DNA of 64,000 nt, from the NCBI RefSeq assembly GCF_026723865.1, contig NZ_CP113529.1:310001-374000 (forward strand), in the 5' to 3' direction. Under the pieces are notes generated by a model that ran no database searches, was not told the DNA's origin, and saw nothing but the letters and a program-made list of their open reading frames with translations. Numbering within the stretch: position 1 is the first letter of the stretch; each line of letters begins with the position of its first letter. This document shows, in pieces, positions 45,799 to 55,712 of the stretch. The stretch is from Mycobacterium sp. Aquia_216 (GTDB taxonomy: Bacteria > Actinomycetota > Actinomycetes > Mycobacteriales > Mycobacteriaceae). Position numbers and translations under genes: made by a program.

Positions 45799-47013
45799 TT
45801 AGCGCCCGAGGTTACTGAAGTTCGGCAGCGGCGGCAGCCCCGGCACGAGGGCGAATATGTTGGGTGCGGGTTGCGGGGAGGGGAGCTGGTTCGGCACGGC
45901 CATCTGCGCGGGCAGTCGGGTCGGCGCGCCGGCGGCCGCCGGTGCGGGAACCGCGGCGGGAGCGGTAGCGGGTGCCTGTGCGGGAACCGCGGCGGGAGCG
46001 GTAGCGGGTGCCTGTGCGGGAACCGCGGCGGGGGCGGGAGCGGTAGCCGGCGGCTGCGCCGGCAGCCCGACGGGCGCGGCAGCCGGTGACGGGGCGGGAG
46101 GGGCAGCGGGTGCCGGGGCGGGGGCCCCGGGTACGGCCACCCGGAACCCGTTGATGATGGCGTCGGTAGCGGGAGCGTCGCTGACCGCCACTGCACGATC
46201 GGTGGTCACCGAGAACGACACCAGGTACGTGTCGTGGCCGGACATGGCGAGGATGTGACGGCGCGAGGTGTTCAGCGTCATGTCGCCTTCGCGGTAGGTG
46301 CCCTCGATCACCGACGATGGGAAACCGTCGAAATCGGCCATCGAGGCGTTGGTGGACTGCCAGGCCAGCAGCTTCTGGCTGTCGACGTAGCCGTGCGAGA
46401 TGGCTTCCTTGGGATCGAAGTTACCGACCAGCTTGTACACCACTACCTGCGCGTTTGATGTGTAGACGCTGCTGCCTTGCCGGTCGGCGATCACCGCGAA
46501 CGCATCGGGCACATTGGGGTCTGGCACCTGAGTCCAGCGTGCGGGCACCGGCAGCGTGATGTCGAGCGCCTTGAAGGTCTGCGGCTTCTGCGGCTCCAGC
46601 TTGACGCCCTTGGATTGGAAGTAATCGCGCAGCGTCCCGGAGGCCGCCGGAGTAACGGTCTGCGGCGTCGCCGTCGGTGCAACCGCGGCGGCGTTAGGCG
46701 CCGCAGCAGGTGCTGCCGGAGTAACCGCCTGCGGCATCGGCGCGGTCGCAGCGCTGTTGGGCGCCGCGGGTGCCGAAGCGAGGCTGGGCGGCGCGAACGG
46801 ATTCGCGGCCGGCGGCGTGGGGACGAACCGATTGCTGTTCGCCGTGCTCGGAGCCGGGATGTATTGCTGCGCCGGCACCGGAACGATAGGACCCGGTGGC
46901 ACCGGAACCAGAGGATCGGCCGAAGCCGTGGCACCCGAAAATAGGGCGAACCCGATCACACTGGCGGTGAAACCGCCGGCAATTATGTGCCACGGGGCGG
47001 CGATCTGAGTCAT
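45799..47013 (-). CDS. mtc28: Proline-rich secreted antigen Mtc28 (LpqN/LpqT family)
   Basis: 404 residues (Mtb ~310). Signal peptide ([20 protein letters not shown], cut after TASA), a Pro/Ala-rich segment with VPVPP, a central LpqN/LpqT domain (~125-300: [54 protein letters not shown]), and a second Pro/Ala-rich tail with repeated 12-residue units [12 protein letters not shown]. Extra length is in these low-complexity parts. ATG 47013 has AAGGA upstream. Cell-envelope or secreted; a T-cell antigen in Mtb. Divergent from leuS. Confidence 0.92.
   Translation of the reverse strand: MTQIAAPWHIIAGGFTASVIGFALFSGATASADPLVPVPPGPIVPVPAQQYIPAPSTANSNRFVPTPPAANPFAPPSLASAPAAPNSAATAPMPQAVTPAAPAAAPNAAAVAPTATPQTVTPAASGTLRDYFQSKGVKLEPQKPQTFKALDITLPVPARWTQVPDPNVPDAFAVIADRQGSSVYTSNAQVVVYKLVGNFDPKEAISHGYVDSQKLLAWQSTNASMADFDGFPSSVIEGTYREGDMTLNTSRRHILAMSGHDTYLVSFSVTTDRAVAVSDAPATDAIINGFRVAVPGAPAPAPAAPPAPSPAAAPVGLPAQPPATAPAPAAVPAQAPATAPAAVPAQAPATAPAAVPAPAAAGAPTRLPAQMAVPNQLPSPQPAPNIFALVPGLPPLPNFSNLGR
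45944..46052. repeat. 36-bp tandem repeat inside mtc28
   Basis: GCGGGAACCGCGGCGGG recurs at 45944, 45980 and 46016, exactly 36 bp apart, in near-identical context. It encodes the 12-residue repeat on the minus strand; being in frame, copy number can change without breaking the gene. Confidence 0.9.
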
Positions 47014-47189
47014 CTCTGTCGGTCCTTCCGAATGGCTGGTCCACCAGCATCCGCACGTATAGAGGCTGACTGTAACCACAGGTCAAACGCACTGGACAGG
47101 GCCGAAACAGAGCTGGGATGAACCCCTGATCTCTGCGCAACGCAACCTTTACCAACCTGTGGCCGGCGGCCCCGTCAAGACCGTCCTTA

Positions 47190-47195
47190 TACGCT
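47190..47195 (+). promoter_or_regulatory. -10 element for a probable leaderless leuS transcript
   Basis: TACGCT fits TANNNT; +7 falls on 47202, the G of the leuS GTG. No ribosome site precedes the GTG. A -35 box is not evident. Confidence 0.4.
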
Positions 47196-47201
47196 GTTCA
47201 C

Positions 47202-50117
47202 GTGACCCAATCGCCGACCGCCTCGTCTCGGAGCGACCCTGCGGGCGCCCAGACCGAGTCCGACGCGCCGCCGTACCGCTACACCGCGGAGCTCGCCGGC
47301 CGTATCGAGGGCATCTGGCAGGACAACTGGGCGAGGCTCGGCACATTCCATGTGCCCAACCCGGTCGGGTCATTGGCGCCGACGGACGGCACGGATGTCT
47401 TGAAGGCGCCCGGCTCCAAGCTGTTCGTGCAGGACATGTTTCCGTATCCGTCGGGCGACGGGCTGCACGTCGGACATCCCCTGGGCTACATCGCGACCGA
47501 CGTGTACGCCCGTTACTTTCGGATGATCGGCCGTAATGTCCTGCACGCCTTAGGTTTCGATGCTTTCGGGCTACCCGCCGAGCAATACGCGGTGCAGACC
47601 GGCACCCATCCGCGCACCAGGACCGAGGCCAACATCGTCAACTTCCGTCGGCAGCTGGGCCGGCTGGGCCTCGGGCACGACAGTCGGCGAACCTTCTCGA
47701 CCACCGATGTCGAGTTCTACAAGTGGACGCAGTGGATTTTCCTGCAGATCTACAACGCGTGGTTTGACACCGCGGCCGGCAAGGCCCGACCAATCGCCGA
47801 GCTGATCGCCGAATTCGATTCCGGTGCCCGCCATCTCGACGATGGCCGGGACTGGGCGACGTTGTCGGCGGGGGAGCGCGCCGATGTGATCGATAGCCGC
47901 CGATTGGTATACCGGGCGGACTCGATGGTGAACTGGTGCCCGGGACTGGGCACGGTGCTGGCCAACGAAGAGGTGACCTCCGACGGGCGCAGTGATCGCG
48001 GCAACTTCCCGGTATTCCGGAAACGGTTGCGGCAGTGGATGATGCGCATCACCGCCTACTCTGACCGGCTGCTCGACGACCTCGACCTGCTGGACTGGCC
48101 GGACAAGATCAAGGCCATGCAGCGCAACTGGATTGGCCGGTCCACCGGTGCCGAGGCGTTGTTCTCGGCGACCACGACGCGCGGCGACCTCGTCGATATC
48201 GAGGTATTCACGACACGCCCCGACACCCTGTTCGGCGCCACTTATCTGGTGCTGGCTCCCGAGCACGACCTGGTGGACGATCTGGTCGCCACGGCCTGGC
48301 CCGACGGCGTCGACTCCCGGTGGACGTACGGAGCCGCCACACCCGGGGAAGCCGTCGCGGCCTACCGGCGCGCGATCGGAGCGAAGTCAGACCTCGAGCG
48401 TCAAGAGAGCAAGGAGAAGACCGGCGTCTTCCTGGGTAGCTACGCGACCAATCCGGCCAACGGTAAGCCGGTGCCGATCTTCATCGCCGACTACGTGCTG
48501 GCCGGGTACGGCACCGGGGCGATCATGGCGGTGCCCGGCCACGACCAGCGAGACTGGGATTTTGCCAACGCGCTCCAGCTGCCAATCGTGGAAGTCATCG
48601 CTGGTGGCGACATTTCGAAGTCGGCGTATGCGGGTGACGGCGTTCTGGTGAACTCCGGGTACCTCGACGGCATGGATGTGGCGGTGGCCAAAGAAGCGAT
48701 CACCACGCGCCTGGAGTCTGAGGGCCGCGGCCGGGCGCGCGTCGAATTCAAGTTGCGTGACTGGCTTTTTGCGCGCCAGCGGTATTGGGGCGAGCCGTTC
48801 CCGATCGTCTACGACAGCGACGGCCGCCCACATGCGTTGAACGAGGCTGCGCTTCCGGTCGAACTCCCCGACATCCCGGACTATTCGCCGGTGCTGTTCG
48901 ACCCCGACGACGCCGGCAGCGAGCCGTCGCCGCCGCTGGGCAAGGCAACCGACTGGGTGCACGTCGAGCTGGATCTGGGCGACGGCTTGAAGCCCTACAG
49001 CCGCGACACCAATGTGATGCCGCAGTGGGCCGGCAGCTCGTGGTATGAGCTGCGCTACACCGATCCGCACAACTCAGAACGGTTCTGCGCCAAGGAAAAC
49101 GAAGCGTACTGGATGGGCCCGCGGCCGGCCGAGCACGGCCCGCAGGATCCCGGTGGCGTCGACCTCTACGTCGGGGGAGCCGAGCACGCGGTACTGCACC
49201 TGCTGTATGCGAGGTTTTGGCACAAGGTCCTCTACGACCTGGGCCACGTGAGTTCGCGGGAGCCGTACCGCAGGCTGGTGAATCAGGGCTACATTCAGGC
49301 GTTCGCCTATACCGATGCCCGCGGGTCATATGTGGCGGCCGACCAGGTGATCGAACGGGACAACGGATTCTTCTACCCGGGACCCGACGGCGAGATCGAG
49401 GTCTTTCAGGAATTCGGCAAAATCGGTAAGAGCCTGAAGAATTCGATCTCACCCGAGACGATCTGCGACGACTACGGTGCGGACACCCTGCGGGTGTACG
49501 AAATGTCGATGGGCCCGCTGGAGGCCTCGCGGCCCTGGGCGACCAAGGACGTCATCGGCGCGCACCGCTTTTTGCAGCGAGTGTGGCGGCTGGTGGTCGA
49601 CGAGAGCACTGGCGAATCCCGGGTCGTCGATGGGCACGAGCAGTTGGACACCGAGACTCTGCGCGCGTTGCATCGCACCGCGGAGGGTGTTGCGGAAGAC
49701 TATGCGGCCCTGCGGAATAACACCGCCGCGGCTAAGCTGATCGAGTACACCAACCACCTCACCAAGGCTCATCGCGACGCGGTGCCCCGGGCGGCGGTCG
49801 AGCCGCTGGTTCTGATGCTTGCCCCGCTGGCCCCGCATATGGCCGAGGAGCTGTGGTCGCGGTTGGGACACACCACCTCATTGGCGCACGGTCCATTCCC
49901 GGAAGCCGACCCCGCTTATCTTGTCGACGACACCGTCGAGTACCCCGTGCAGGTCAACGGCAAGGTGCGGGGACGGGTGGTGGTGGCCGCCAACGCCGAC
50001 GACGACACGCTGAAAGCCGCCGCGCTGGGGGATGAAAAGGTTCAGGCGTTCCTGGCCGGAGCGACTCCCCGCAAGGTGATCGTGGTCGCCGGCCGGTTGG
50101 TCAACCTGGTCGTCTGA
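47202..50117 (+). CDS. leuS: Leucyl-tRNA synthetase
   Basis: 971 residues (Mtb 969), class I synthetase. HIGH-type motif HVGH at 89-92 in [15 protein letters not shown], and KIGKS at 740-744 for KMSKS. A large CP1 editing domain is inserted ([46 protein letters not shown]), and a C-terminal tRNA-binding domain follows. Charges tRNA-Leu and hydrolyses mischarged amino acids. GTG start (MTQSPTASS) agrees with the family. Confidence 0.98.
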   Translation: MTQSPTASSRSDPAGAQTESDAPPYRYTAELAGRIEGIWQDNWARLGTFHVPNPVGSLAPTDGTDVLKAPGSKLFVQDMFPYPSGDGLHVGHPLGYIATDVYARYFRMIGRNVLHALGFDAFGLPAEQYAVQTGTHPRTRTEANIVNFRRQLGRLGLGHDSRRTFSTTDVEFYKWTQWIFLQIYNAWFDTAAGKARPIAELIAEFDSGARHLDDGRDWATLSAGERADVIDSRRLVYRADSMVNWCPGLGTVLANEEVTSDGRSDRGNFPVFRKRLRQWMMRITAYSDRLLDDLDLLDWPDKIKAMQRNWIGRSTGAEALFSATTTRGDLVDIEVFTTRPDTLFGATYLVLAPEHDLVDDLVATAWPDGVDSRWTYGAATPGEAVAAYRRAIGAKSDLERQESKEKTGVFLGSYATNPANGKPVPIFIADYVLAGYGTGAIMAVPGHDQRDWDFANALQLPIVEVIAGGDISKSAYAGDGVLVNSGYLDGMDVAVAKEAITTRLESEGRGRARVEFKLRDWLFARQRYWGEPFPIVYDSDGRPHALNEAALPVELPDIPDYSPVLFDPDDAGSEPSPPLGKATDWVHVELDLGDGLKPYSRDTNVMPQWAGSSWYELRYTDPHNSERFCAKENEAYWMGPRPAEHGPQDPGGVDLYVGGAEHAVLHLLYARFWHKVLYDLGHVSSREPYRRLVNQGYIQAFAYTDARGSYVAADQVIERDNGFFYPGPDGEIEVFQEFGKIGKSLKNSISPETICDDYGADTLRVYEMSMGPLEASRPWATKDVIGAHRFLQRVWRLVVDESTGESRVVDGHEQLDTETLRALHRTAEGVAEDYAALRNNTAAAKLIEYTNHLTKAHRDAVPRAAVEPLVLMLAPLAPHMAEELWSRLGHTTSLAHGPFPEADPAYLVDDTVEYPVQVNGKVRGRVVVAANADDDTLKAAALGDEKVQAFLAGATPRKVIVVAGRLVNLVV

Positions 50118-50123
50118 GCGGGA

Positions 50124-50795
50124 CTACCGCCGGCCCGGCCGCAGCACCACCTCGTGGACATGGCCGTCGGGCGGCGTCGCCACCGCCTGGGCAACGGCGG
50201 CGGCGACGGTATCGGGCCGCAAGAAGTTGGCGGCGTCGTACTCGCCGCCTTCGACCGCGACGAGTTCGCGCTGCATCTCGGTGTCGGTGCGGCCCGGAAA
50301 TATCGTGGTGACCCGCAGGCCCGGCTCGTCGGCCCGCAGCGAGTCGGCGAACGCACGCAACGCGAATTTGCTGGCCGAATAGGACGCCATGCCCGGTGAA
50401 ACCGTCCGTCCCGCCCCGGAGTTGATGAACACGACCTGGCCGCGAGCGCTTCGCAGGGCCGGTAACAGCTCCAGCGTAAGGGCCACCGCCCCAAAGACAT
50501 TCACGTTGAAGGTGGCGCGCCATTCGTCGACGTGCGACTCGGCGACGCGGCCCGGGACGGACAACCCCGCGTTGTGGACCAGCACATCGAGCTCGTCCAC
50601 GATTTCGCAGGCGGCCTCGATCTCGTCGATATCGGTCAAGTCCAGTGGGAAGGTGGTGGCGCCGAGGCGCTCCGCGACGGCGTCGAGCCGGTCGGAGGGC
50701 CGACCGGCCAACAGCAGCGTATGCGTGGGGGACAGCGCTGTCGCGATGGCGGAACCGATACCGCCGCCGGCACCGGTGATGAGTGCGGTTGGCAT
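50124..50795 (-). CDS. Short-chain dehydrogenase/reductase
   Basis: 223 residues, classical SDR. Cofactor motif TGAGGGIG (residues ~7-14), NAG as VLVHNAGLS, catalytic Ser in INSGAGRT and YxxxK as YSASKFALR. After YSASK comes FPGRTDTEM. A Rossmann-fold NAD(P)-dependent oxidoreductase of unknown substrate. Convergent with leuS (6 bases between stops), followed upstream by the MarR gene on the same strand. Confidence 0.92.
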   Translation of the reverse strand: MPTALITGAGGGIGSAIATALSPTHTLLLAGRPSDRLDAVAERLGATTFPLDLTDIDEIEAACEIVDELDVLVHNAGLSVPGRVAESHVDEWRATFNVNVFGAVALTLELLPALRSARGQVVFINSGAGRTVSPGMASYSASKFALRAFADSLRADEPGLRVTTIFPGRTDTEMQRELVAVEGGEYDAANFLRPDTVAAAVAQAVATPPDGHVHEVVLRPGRR

Positions 50796-50843
50796 GGATC
50801 TCAGTTTACGGACAGTACCAATGCCGTTGGAAAACAGGTACTT

Positions 50844-51350
50844 TCACGCGCGCTTGCGTGCGGGGGATTCTCCTCCCGCGGGGCCCAACGTCGGTTCGCC
50901 CAGGGCCAGGCGTTCCAGCGGCGCCAGTGCTTTCGTCAGCAGGTTCAGGTCCGTTTCGGGGAGTTGGCCGAGCATCGCGGCCAGGGCGGCGTGGCGGTTG
51001 GCGAGCGATTCGGCATGAACGGCCCGCCCGCGCGGAGTGATGTCGACGAGCACCGCCCGCAGGTCGGACGGATCGCGAGAGCGCTTCACCAGCCCGATCT
51101 TCTCCAGCCGCCGGATCGCGACGGTCGTGGTCGGGGTCCGCACCCGTTCGTGCGCCGCCAGGTCCGTCATCCGGATCGGGCCTTGATCGAGCAGAGTGAC
51201 CAAGATCGATAGCTGTGCCAAGGTCAGTTCGCCCGCCACCACACCGCTGGGGTCGCCGCGGCGCAGTATCGAAAACAGTTTGGACAGCGCGCGGTGCAAG
51301 CCTTCCGCAAGCTCGGTCACCTCGGCCGCGGTGGATTCGCTGTCCGCCAT
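50844..51350 (-). CDS. MarR-family transcriptional regulator (Rv0042c type)
   Basis: 168 residues. Helical dimer ends and a winged HTH (LTLAQLSILVTLLDQGPIRM, DLAAHERVRTPTTTVAIRRL, GLVKRSRDPSDLRAVLVDIT). Start MADSEST fits; the frame to 51506 runs into the ABC gene and is not family-like. Stands between the SDR and the ABC operon; could control either (inference). Confidence 0.88.
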   Translation of the reverse strand: MADSESTAAEVTELAEGLHRALSKLFSILRRGDPSGVVAGELTLAQLSILVTLLDQGPIRMTDLAAHERVRTPTTTVAIRRLEKIGLVKRSRDPSDLRAVLVDITPRGRAVHAESLANRHAALAAMLGQLPETDLNLLTKALAPLERLALGEPTLGPAGGESPARKRA

Positions 51351-51414
51351 AAGTCGGCAGTCTAACCCGATATGGGGGGCGTACAAGGTAGCTACGGCGA
51401 CTATTTTTAGCCCG

Positions 51415-52164
51415 TCAAAGCACTTGGGACAGGAATCGCTGTAGGCGCTCGGTCTTAGCGGCCTCGAATATCTGCTCTGGTGGGCCGGATTCCACGACCT
51501 TGCCATGATCCATGAATACGACGGTGTCCGACGTCGACCGGGCGAAATCCATCTCGTGCGTGACCACGATCATCGTCATTCCGCCGGCGCCGAGATCGGC
51601 GATGAGCTGCAAAGCTCCCTTGACCATTTCGGGGTCCAGAGCGGAAGTCGCCTCGTCGAAAAACATCACCTGCGGCGCCATCGCCAGCGCGCGGGCGATC
51701 CCGACCCGTTGCTGTTGGCCACCGGACAGCATGCCCGGACGGGCAGCGGCCTTGTGCTTCAGGCCAACTCGCTCCAGCTGAGTCAGCGCGAGGTCTCGGG
51801 CCTCGTCGGCGGAGAGGCCGCGCAACTTGCGTGGGCCCAGCGCGACGTTCTTGAGGATGCTCAGATGCGGGAACAGGTTGTAATGCTGAAACACCATGCC
51901 GATCCGTTGGCGGAGCGCGTCGGGATCGTCGTCCAGCACCGACTGCCCGTCCAGCAAAATGTCGCCTGTATCGGGTTCGTGGAGCCGATTCAGGGCGCGC
52001 AGCAGCGTTGACTTGCCTGAGCCAGAAGGTCCGATGACGGCCACGGTGGTGCCCGCGGGGGCTTCGAAGCTGACGCCGCGCAGTACCTTTGTCCCGCCGA
52101 GAGTCTTATGAATATCCCTGGCTTCCAACGAGACTGACGCCCGCGCCGCGGTGGCGATGGTCAT
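51415..52164 (-). CDS. Polar amino acid ABC transporter, ATP-binding protein (GlnQ type)
   Basis: 249 residues. Walker A GPSGSGKST, Q-loop, signature LSGGQQQRVGIARALA, Walker B VMFFDEATSALD and H-loop VVTHEMDF. Energises uptake of glutamine/glutamate-type amino acids. Overlaps the fused binding protein-permease gene by ATGA, so both make one importer. Confidence 0.95.
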   Translation of the reverse strand: MTIATAARASVSLEARDIHKTLGGTKVLRGVSFEAPAGTTVAVIGPSGSGKSTLLRALNRLHEPDTGDILLDGQSVLDDDPDALRQRIGMVFQHYNLFPHLSILKNVALGPRKLRGLSADEARDLALTQLERVGLKHKAAARPGMLSGGQQQRVGIARALAMAPQVMFFDEATSALDPEMVKGALQLIADLGAGGMTMIVVTHEMDFARSTSDTVVFMDHGKVVESGPPEQIFEAAKTERLQRFLSQVL

Positions 52165-53969
52165 ATCATCTCCTGCCCGAGGGTGGAGGTGAGCATCGTG
52201 GCCGGGTCGTCCGATTCGTCGGCGGGGCTGCCGCGGCGCAGTCGGGTGTCGATGTAGTTCACCAAATGCGTTAATGGAACAGTCAATAGCAGGTAGAACA
52301 GACCCGCGGCCACCAACGGAGACAGGTTGCCGGTCTGGGCGTTGAGGTCGCGGCCGACCTGGAACAGTTCTCGTTGCTGGGCGACCAGACCAAGGAAGTA
52401 CACCAGCGCGGAGCCCTTCAACAAGGCGATGGCCTGATTGACCAGAGCGGGCAACACGCGCCGTATGCCCTGTGGCACCACCACCAGTCGCATCGCGGCC
52501 GGATAACTGAATCCGAGTGCGCGCGAGGCCTCCAGCTGTCCGGGGTCGACGCTCTGGATTCCCGAACGCAGGATCTCGCCGATGTAGGCCGCGGCCATCA
52601 AACCCAGCGCGGCGATGCCCAAGGGAAAGGGATTGTTGTTCGTCAGGCCGCCCACGAGGGGTCCGACGCCCATCCCGATGATCAGGATGATCACCACTTC
52701 AGGAAGACCGCGGAAGATGTCGGTGTAGATCCGCGCCGGCCAGCGCAGCCAGCGTGAATGAGACATGCCGGCCATTGCCAGAACCATCCCCAGCACCAGC
52801 CCGATGACCAGGGCGCTGTTGGCCAGGATCAGCGTGTTGGGCAGCCCCGTCACGAGCAGAGCGGGGATGGCCTGCTTGTAGAGATCCCAGTCCAGAAACT
52901 GGTCGCGCAGTTGCGCGAGCGTCGATTTGGGCGGGGCCGGGCCGACCGACTTGTGGTGGTTGGCGGCCGCGATCGCGGCGAAGTCCGGTAGGTGTGGAGT
53001 CGGGGCGGCTCTGGATCCGGGTTTCCAGCCCGGCGGCAGCGGTCGGGGGACCCACGCGGAGTACAGCGTCGCCCAGGTGCCGTCAGCGATGACGGCATCC
53101 AGCGCGGAGTTCAGCGCAGCGATCAGCGGCGGGTTGTCGTCCGTAACGGCGTAGGCGACGAAATCGCCGGGGCTGAAGGCATTCGCGACGACCACCGCTG
53201 GATCGCCAGGATGCATCACGTTGGCCGCCAACGCTGCCGGCGCCACCCAGGCGTCGAGCTGGCGCATCTTGAGGTTGGCGTACACGGTGGCGAAGCCGGG
53301 ATATTTCACCGGCTGCAGGTGCAGGTCGTCGACGACGTAGGACTCCTCGACGGTGCCCTGAACGACTCCGATGCGTTGCCCCTCAGCGAGATCGCCGAAG
53401 TTCTTGATCGGCGACCCGGGCGGCACGATCAACGCGTAGTAACCGAAGTCGTAGCCGTTGGTGAACCCGACGGTGCGCCGCCGGGCGTCGGTGGCTTTCA
53501 CCGATGCCGAGCCGACGTCGAAGCGCCGGGAGTCCACTTCGGCGAGCAGCGCGGAGAAATCCGTACTGGCGAAACGTACTTGCAGGCCCAGCTTTTTCGC
53601 CATGGCGGTCAGCAGCTGATTGTCGAAACCGCTGAAGGTACCGGTCGCGTCAACACAGATGGATGGCGGGGCGTCCGAGAGGGTGCCGACGGTCAGAACG
53701 CCCGGTGACCTCAGGCCCAGCGTGTCGACGTGCACCGCGCTGAGTGGCTCGACGGTTGCCGTCGTGTGGTCGTCGTCCTGGCCCACCCCGCTGATGGTGG
53801 TCAGGTCTTTCGGCAGGGAGGTCGCGCTCTCGGATCCGCCCGGGGCGCATTGGTTTCTATCGGCGAGCGCGGGTCCGGCCAGCACCAGGCCGCACACGAT
53901 CAAGATTGTCGTGGCCAGTCCGAACAGCTTGGCGCCGTGCTTCGCGCGCGGGCCTTCGCACGAGTTCAT
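52161..53969 (-). CDS. Fused substrate-binding protein and permease of a polar amino acid ABC importer
   Basis: 602 residues. Signal peptide (LFGLATTILIVCGLVLAGPA), a type 3 periplasmic binding domain (~85-320: GTFSGFDNQLLTAMAKKLGL, FDVGSASVKATDARRRTVGF, RIGVVQGTVEESYV), a linker (~325-385), and a HisM-type permease domain (~390-575) with the EAA loop (LEASRALGFSYPAAMRLVVV). Binding protein and permease are usually separate chains; the fusion resembles those in some Firmicutes and actinobacteria. Start ATG 53969 (MNSCEGPRAK) chosen for the signal peptide; the frame is open into the GntR gene. Confidence 0.92.
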   Translation of the reverse strand: MNSCEGPRAKHGAKLFGLATTILIVCGLVLAGPALADRNQCAPGGSESATSLPKDLTTISGVGQDDDHTTATVEPLSAVHVDTLGLRSPGVLTVGTLSDAPPSICVDATGTFSGFDNQLLTAMAKKLGLQVRFASTDFSALLAEVDSRRFDVGSASVKATDARRRTVGFTNGYDFGYYALIVPPGSPIKNFGDLAEGQRIGVVQGTVEESYVVDDLHLQPVKYPGFATVYANLKMRQLDAWVAPAALAANVMHPGDPAVVVANAFSPGDFVAYAVTDDNPPLIAALNSALDAVIADGTWATLYSAWVPRPLPPGWKPGSRAAPTPHLPDFAAIAAANHHKSVGPAPPKSTLAQLRDQFLDWDLYKQAIPALLVTGLPNTLILANSALVIGLVLGMVLAMAGMSHSRWLRWPARIYTDIFRGLPEVVIILIIGMGVGPLVGGLTNNNPFPLGIAALGLMAAAYIGEILRSGIQSVDPGQLEASRALGFSYPAAMRLVVVPQGIRRVLPALVNQAIALLKGSALVYFLGLVAQQRELFQVGRDLNAQTGNLSPLVAAGLFYLLLTVPLTHLVNYIDTRLRRGSPADESDDPATMLTSTLGQEMI

Positions 53970-54019
53970 CACCGCCACCGTATCGAGCGGGCGGTGACTC
54001 GGCGCGATGAGAGCCCTAT

Positions 54020-54760
54020 TTAGAGCGCCATCGACGGCTCGCCACAGACCGCCTCGGACTCTGTCAGTACGCGAAGCGGGCTGGCGACAACCTGGCGAGC
54101 ATCGTCGGGCGCGGCGAAAACCCTGCGCCGGAACAATTCGGCCAGCATGGTCTGCGCCATCAGGTAGGCACGGCCGACGCACGCCGCCCGCGCGGCGTCC
54201 GGGTCACGTCGCTGGATCGCCGACGTTTCGTCCTCGTAGTAGGGCAGCAGGTCGTCGCGATTGCTCTGGTAGCTCAACCAGAACGCGTGCGGGATGATGC
54301 TCTGCGAGGCACGGATCGTGGCGTGCAACCGCGGCCCCGCGTACTCGTCGTTGATGGTGCGCCGGTATTCCACCGTGATGTCGGAGAAGGCCCGGGCGTC
54401 TTTCGCGGTGCGCAGCGCGCGCATCAGCGCATCGAGCTCCCCCCGGATCCGCGGCGTCGGGTTGGTCGCGGCCCGCGCGGAGGCGATGCCGTTGAGTAAG
54501 CCGTCAAGTTCGTGATGCTCGAGGACGGTGGCTTCGTCGAACCGCTCGACGAACGCGCCGCGGTGATAGCGGGTCGACACGATGCCGTCGTGCTCGAGCT
54601 GGATGAGGGCCTCTTGGATCGGGACGCGGCTGACTCCCAAGCCGAGCGCAATCTCGTTGCGGTCGACCCGGTCGCCGCTGCGTAGTTTCCCCGTCAGCAC
54701 CAGGTTCAGGATGTGGTTAACAACCTGGTCCTTTTCCTTGACCCCGTATTTCTTCGGCAT
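54020..54760 (-). CDS. GntR-family regulator, FCD type (Rv0043c type)
   Basis: 246 residues. N-terminal winged HTH ([56 protein letters not shown]) and a C-terminal FCD ligand domain ([33 protein letters not shown]). Fifty bases upstream of the ABC importer gene on the same strand, so a likely local regulator of amino acid uptake (inference); it is present in Mtb, where the importer is not. Confidence 0.92.
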   Translation of the reverse strand: MPKKYGVKEKDQVVNHILNLVLTGKLRSGDRVDRNEIALGLGVSRVPIQEALIQLEHDGIVSTRYHRGAFVERFDEATVLEHHELDGLLNGIASARAATNPTPRIRGELDALMRALRTAKDARAFSDITVEYRRTINDEYAGPRLHATIRASQSIIPHAFWLSYQSNRDDLLPYYEDETSAIQRRDPDAARAACVGRAYLMAQTMLAELFRRRVFAAPDDARQVVASPLRVLTESEAVCGEPSMAL

Positions 54761-54881
54761 GAGCCTCTTTCAAGTCTGTTTCGACCGCGCTCCAGCAAAC
54801 AGCGGAGGAAAGTTTCTCATGACTTCGCGCCCTCGAAAAGATGTTTGGCAGATGAATTGAAGGCGAACCCGAATTGATGGC

Positions 54882-55685
54882 TTACCGCTTGTCACGCCAA
54901 CGGCACAATGCCTCGGCCGCGCCAAGGTCGTAGTCGGGGCCGTTGACGCCAACCGTCAGCAGCGTCACCCCCAATGCGGTCAGGCCTTCGGCGTTGGCGA
55001 TCAACCCATCGATGCCTTCGCCGCTGTTGTTTTCCACGCCGGCTGACCTCTCGATGGTGGACGGGTCGCGGCCGACGACGGCGCAATGCTCCTCGAGCAC
55101 GGCTGCCGCGGCCGGGTAGGTGTCGACGGTGGTGAAGCCGTGCCAGATGTCGCCGTATTCGGCGACCAGTCGCAGGGTCTTGCGCGGACCCTTGCCGCCG
55201 ATCAGTATCGGGATGTCCCGGGTCGGCGCGGGATTGAGCTTGGCCAGCCGCGACGTGATCCGGGGGAATGCGGCCGCCAAGTCGTCGAGGCGGCTGCCCT
55301 TGGTGCCGAATTCGTAGCCGTACTCGTCGTAGTCCTTTTCTTTCCAACCCGATCCGATTCCCAGGATCAGCCGGCCGTCGGAAATATGGTCGACGGTGCG
55401 GGCCATGTCGGCGAGGAGCTCCGGGTTTCGATAGGAATTGCACGTCACCAGGGCGCCGAACTCGATATGCGATGTCTGCTCGGCCCAGGCCGCCAGAACC
55501 GTCCAGCATTCGAAGTGCGCTCCGTCGGGATCACCGTAAAGCGGGAAGAAGTGATCCCAGGTGAACGCGATGTCGACTCCGATGTCCTCGCAGCGGCGGA
55601 CGGCATCGCGGATGTGGCGGTACTCGGGCGCGTGCTGGGGCTGCACTTGCACGCCGATTCGAACGGGATGGTCGGCTGAAGTCAT
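54882..55685 (-). CDS. LLM-class F420-dependent oxidoreductase (Rv0044c type)
   Basis: 267 residues, luciferase-like monooxygenase TIM barrel: RIGVQVQPQHAPEYRHIRDA, DIAFTWDHFFPLYGDPDGAH, GALVTCNSYRNPELLADMAR, LILGIGSGWKEKDYDEYGYE and PILIGGKGPRKTLRLVAEYG. Expected to use F420H2; substrate unknown. ATG 55685 (MTSADHPVRIG) preferred over 55694. Confidence 0.92.
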   Translation of the reverse strand: MTSADHPVRIGVQVQPQHAPEYRHIRDAVRRCEDIGVDIAFTWDHFFPLYGDPDGAHFECWTVLAAWAEQTSHIEFGALVTCNSYRNPELLADMARTVDHISDGRLILGIGSGWKEKDYDEYGYEFGTKGSRLDDLAAAFPRITSRLAKLNPAPTRDIPILIGGKGPRKTLRLVAEYGDIWHGFTTVDTYPAAAAVLEEHCAVVGRDPSTIERSAGVENNSGEGIDGLIANAEGLTALGVTLLTVGVNGPDYDLGAAEALCRWRDKR

Positions 55686-55712
55686 GTATGCCACCGTAGG
55701 AGCCGCCGACTC

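Noticed and set aside
53970..54182. N-terminal extension of the ABC fusion protein to 54182
   Set aside because: It lies inside the GntR gene in another frame and precedes a clean signal peptide at 53969.
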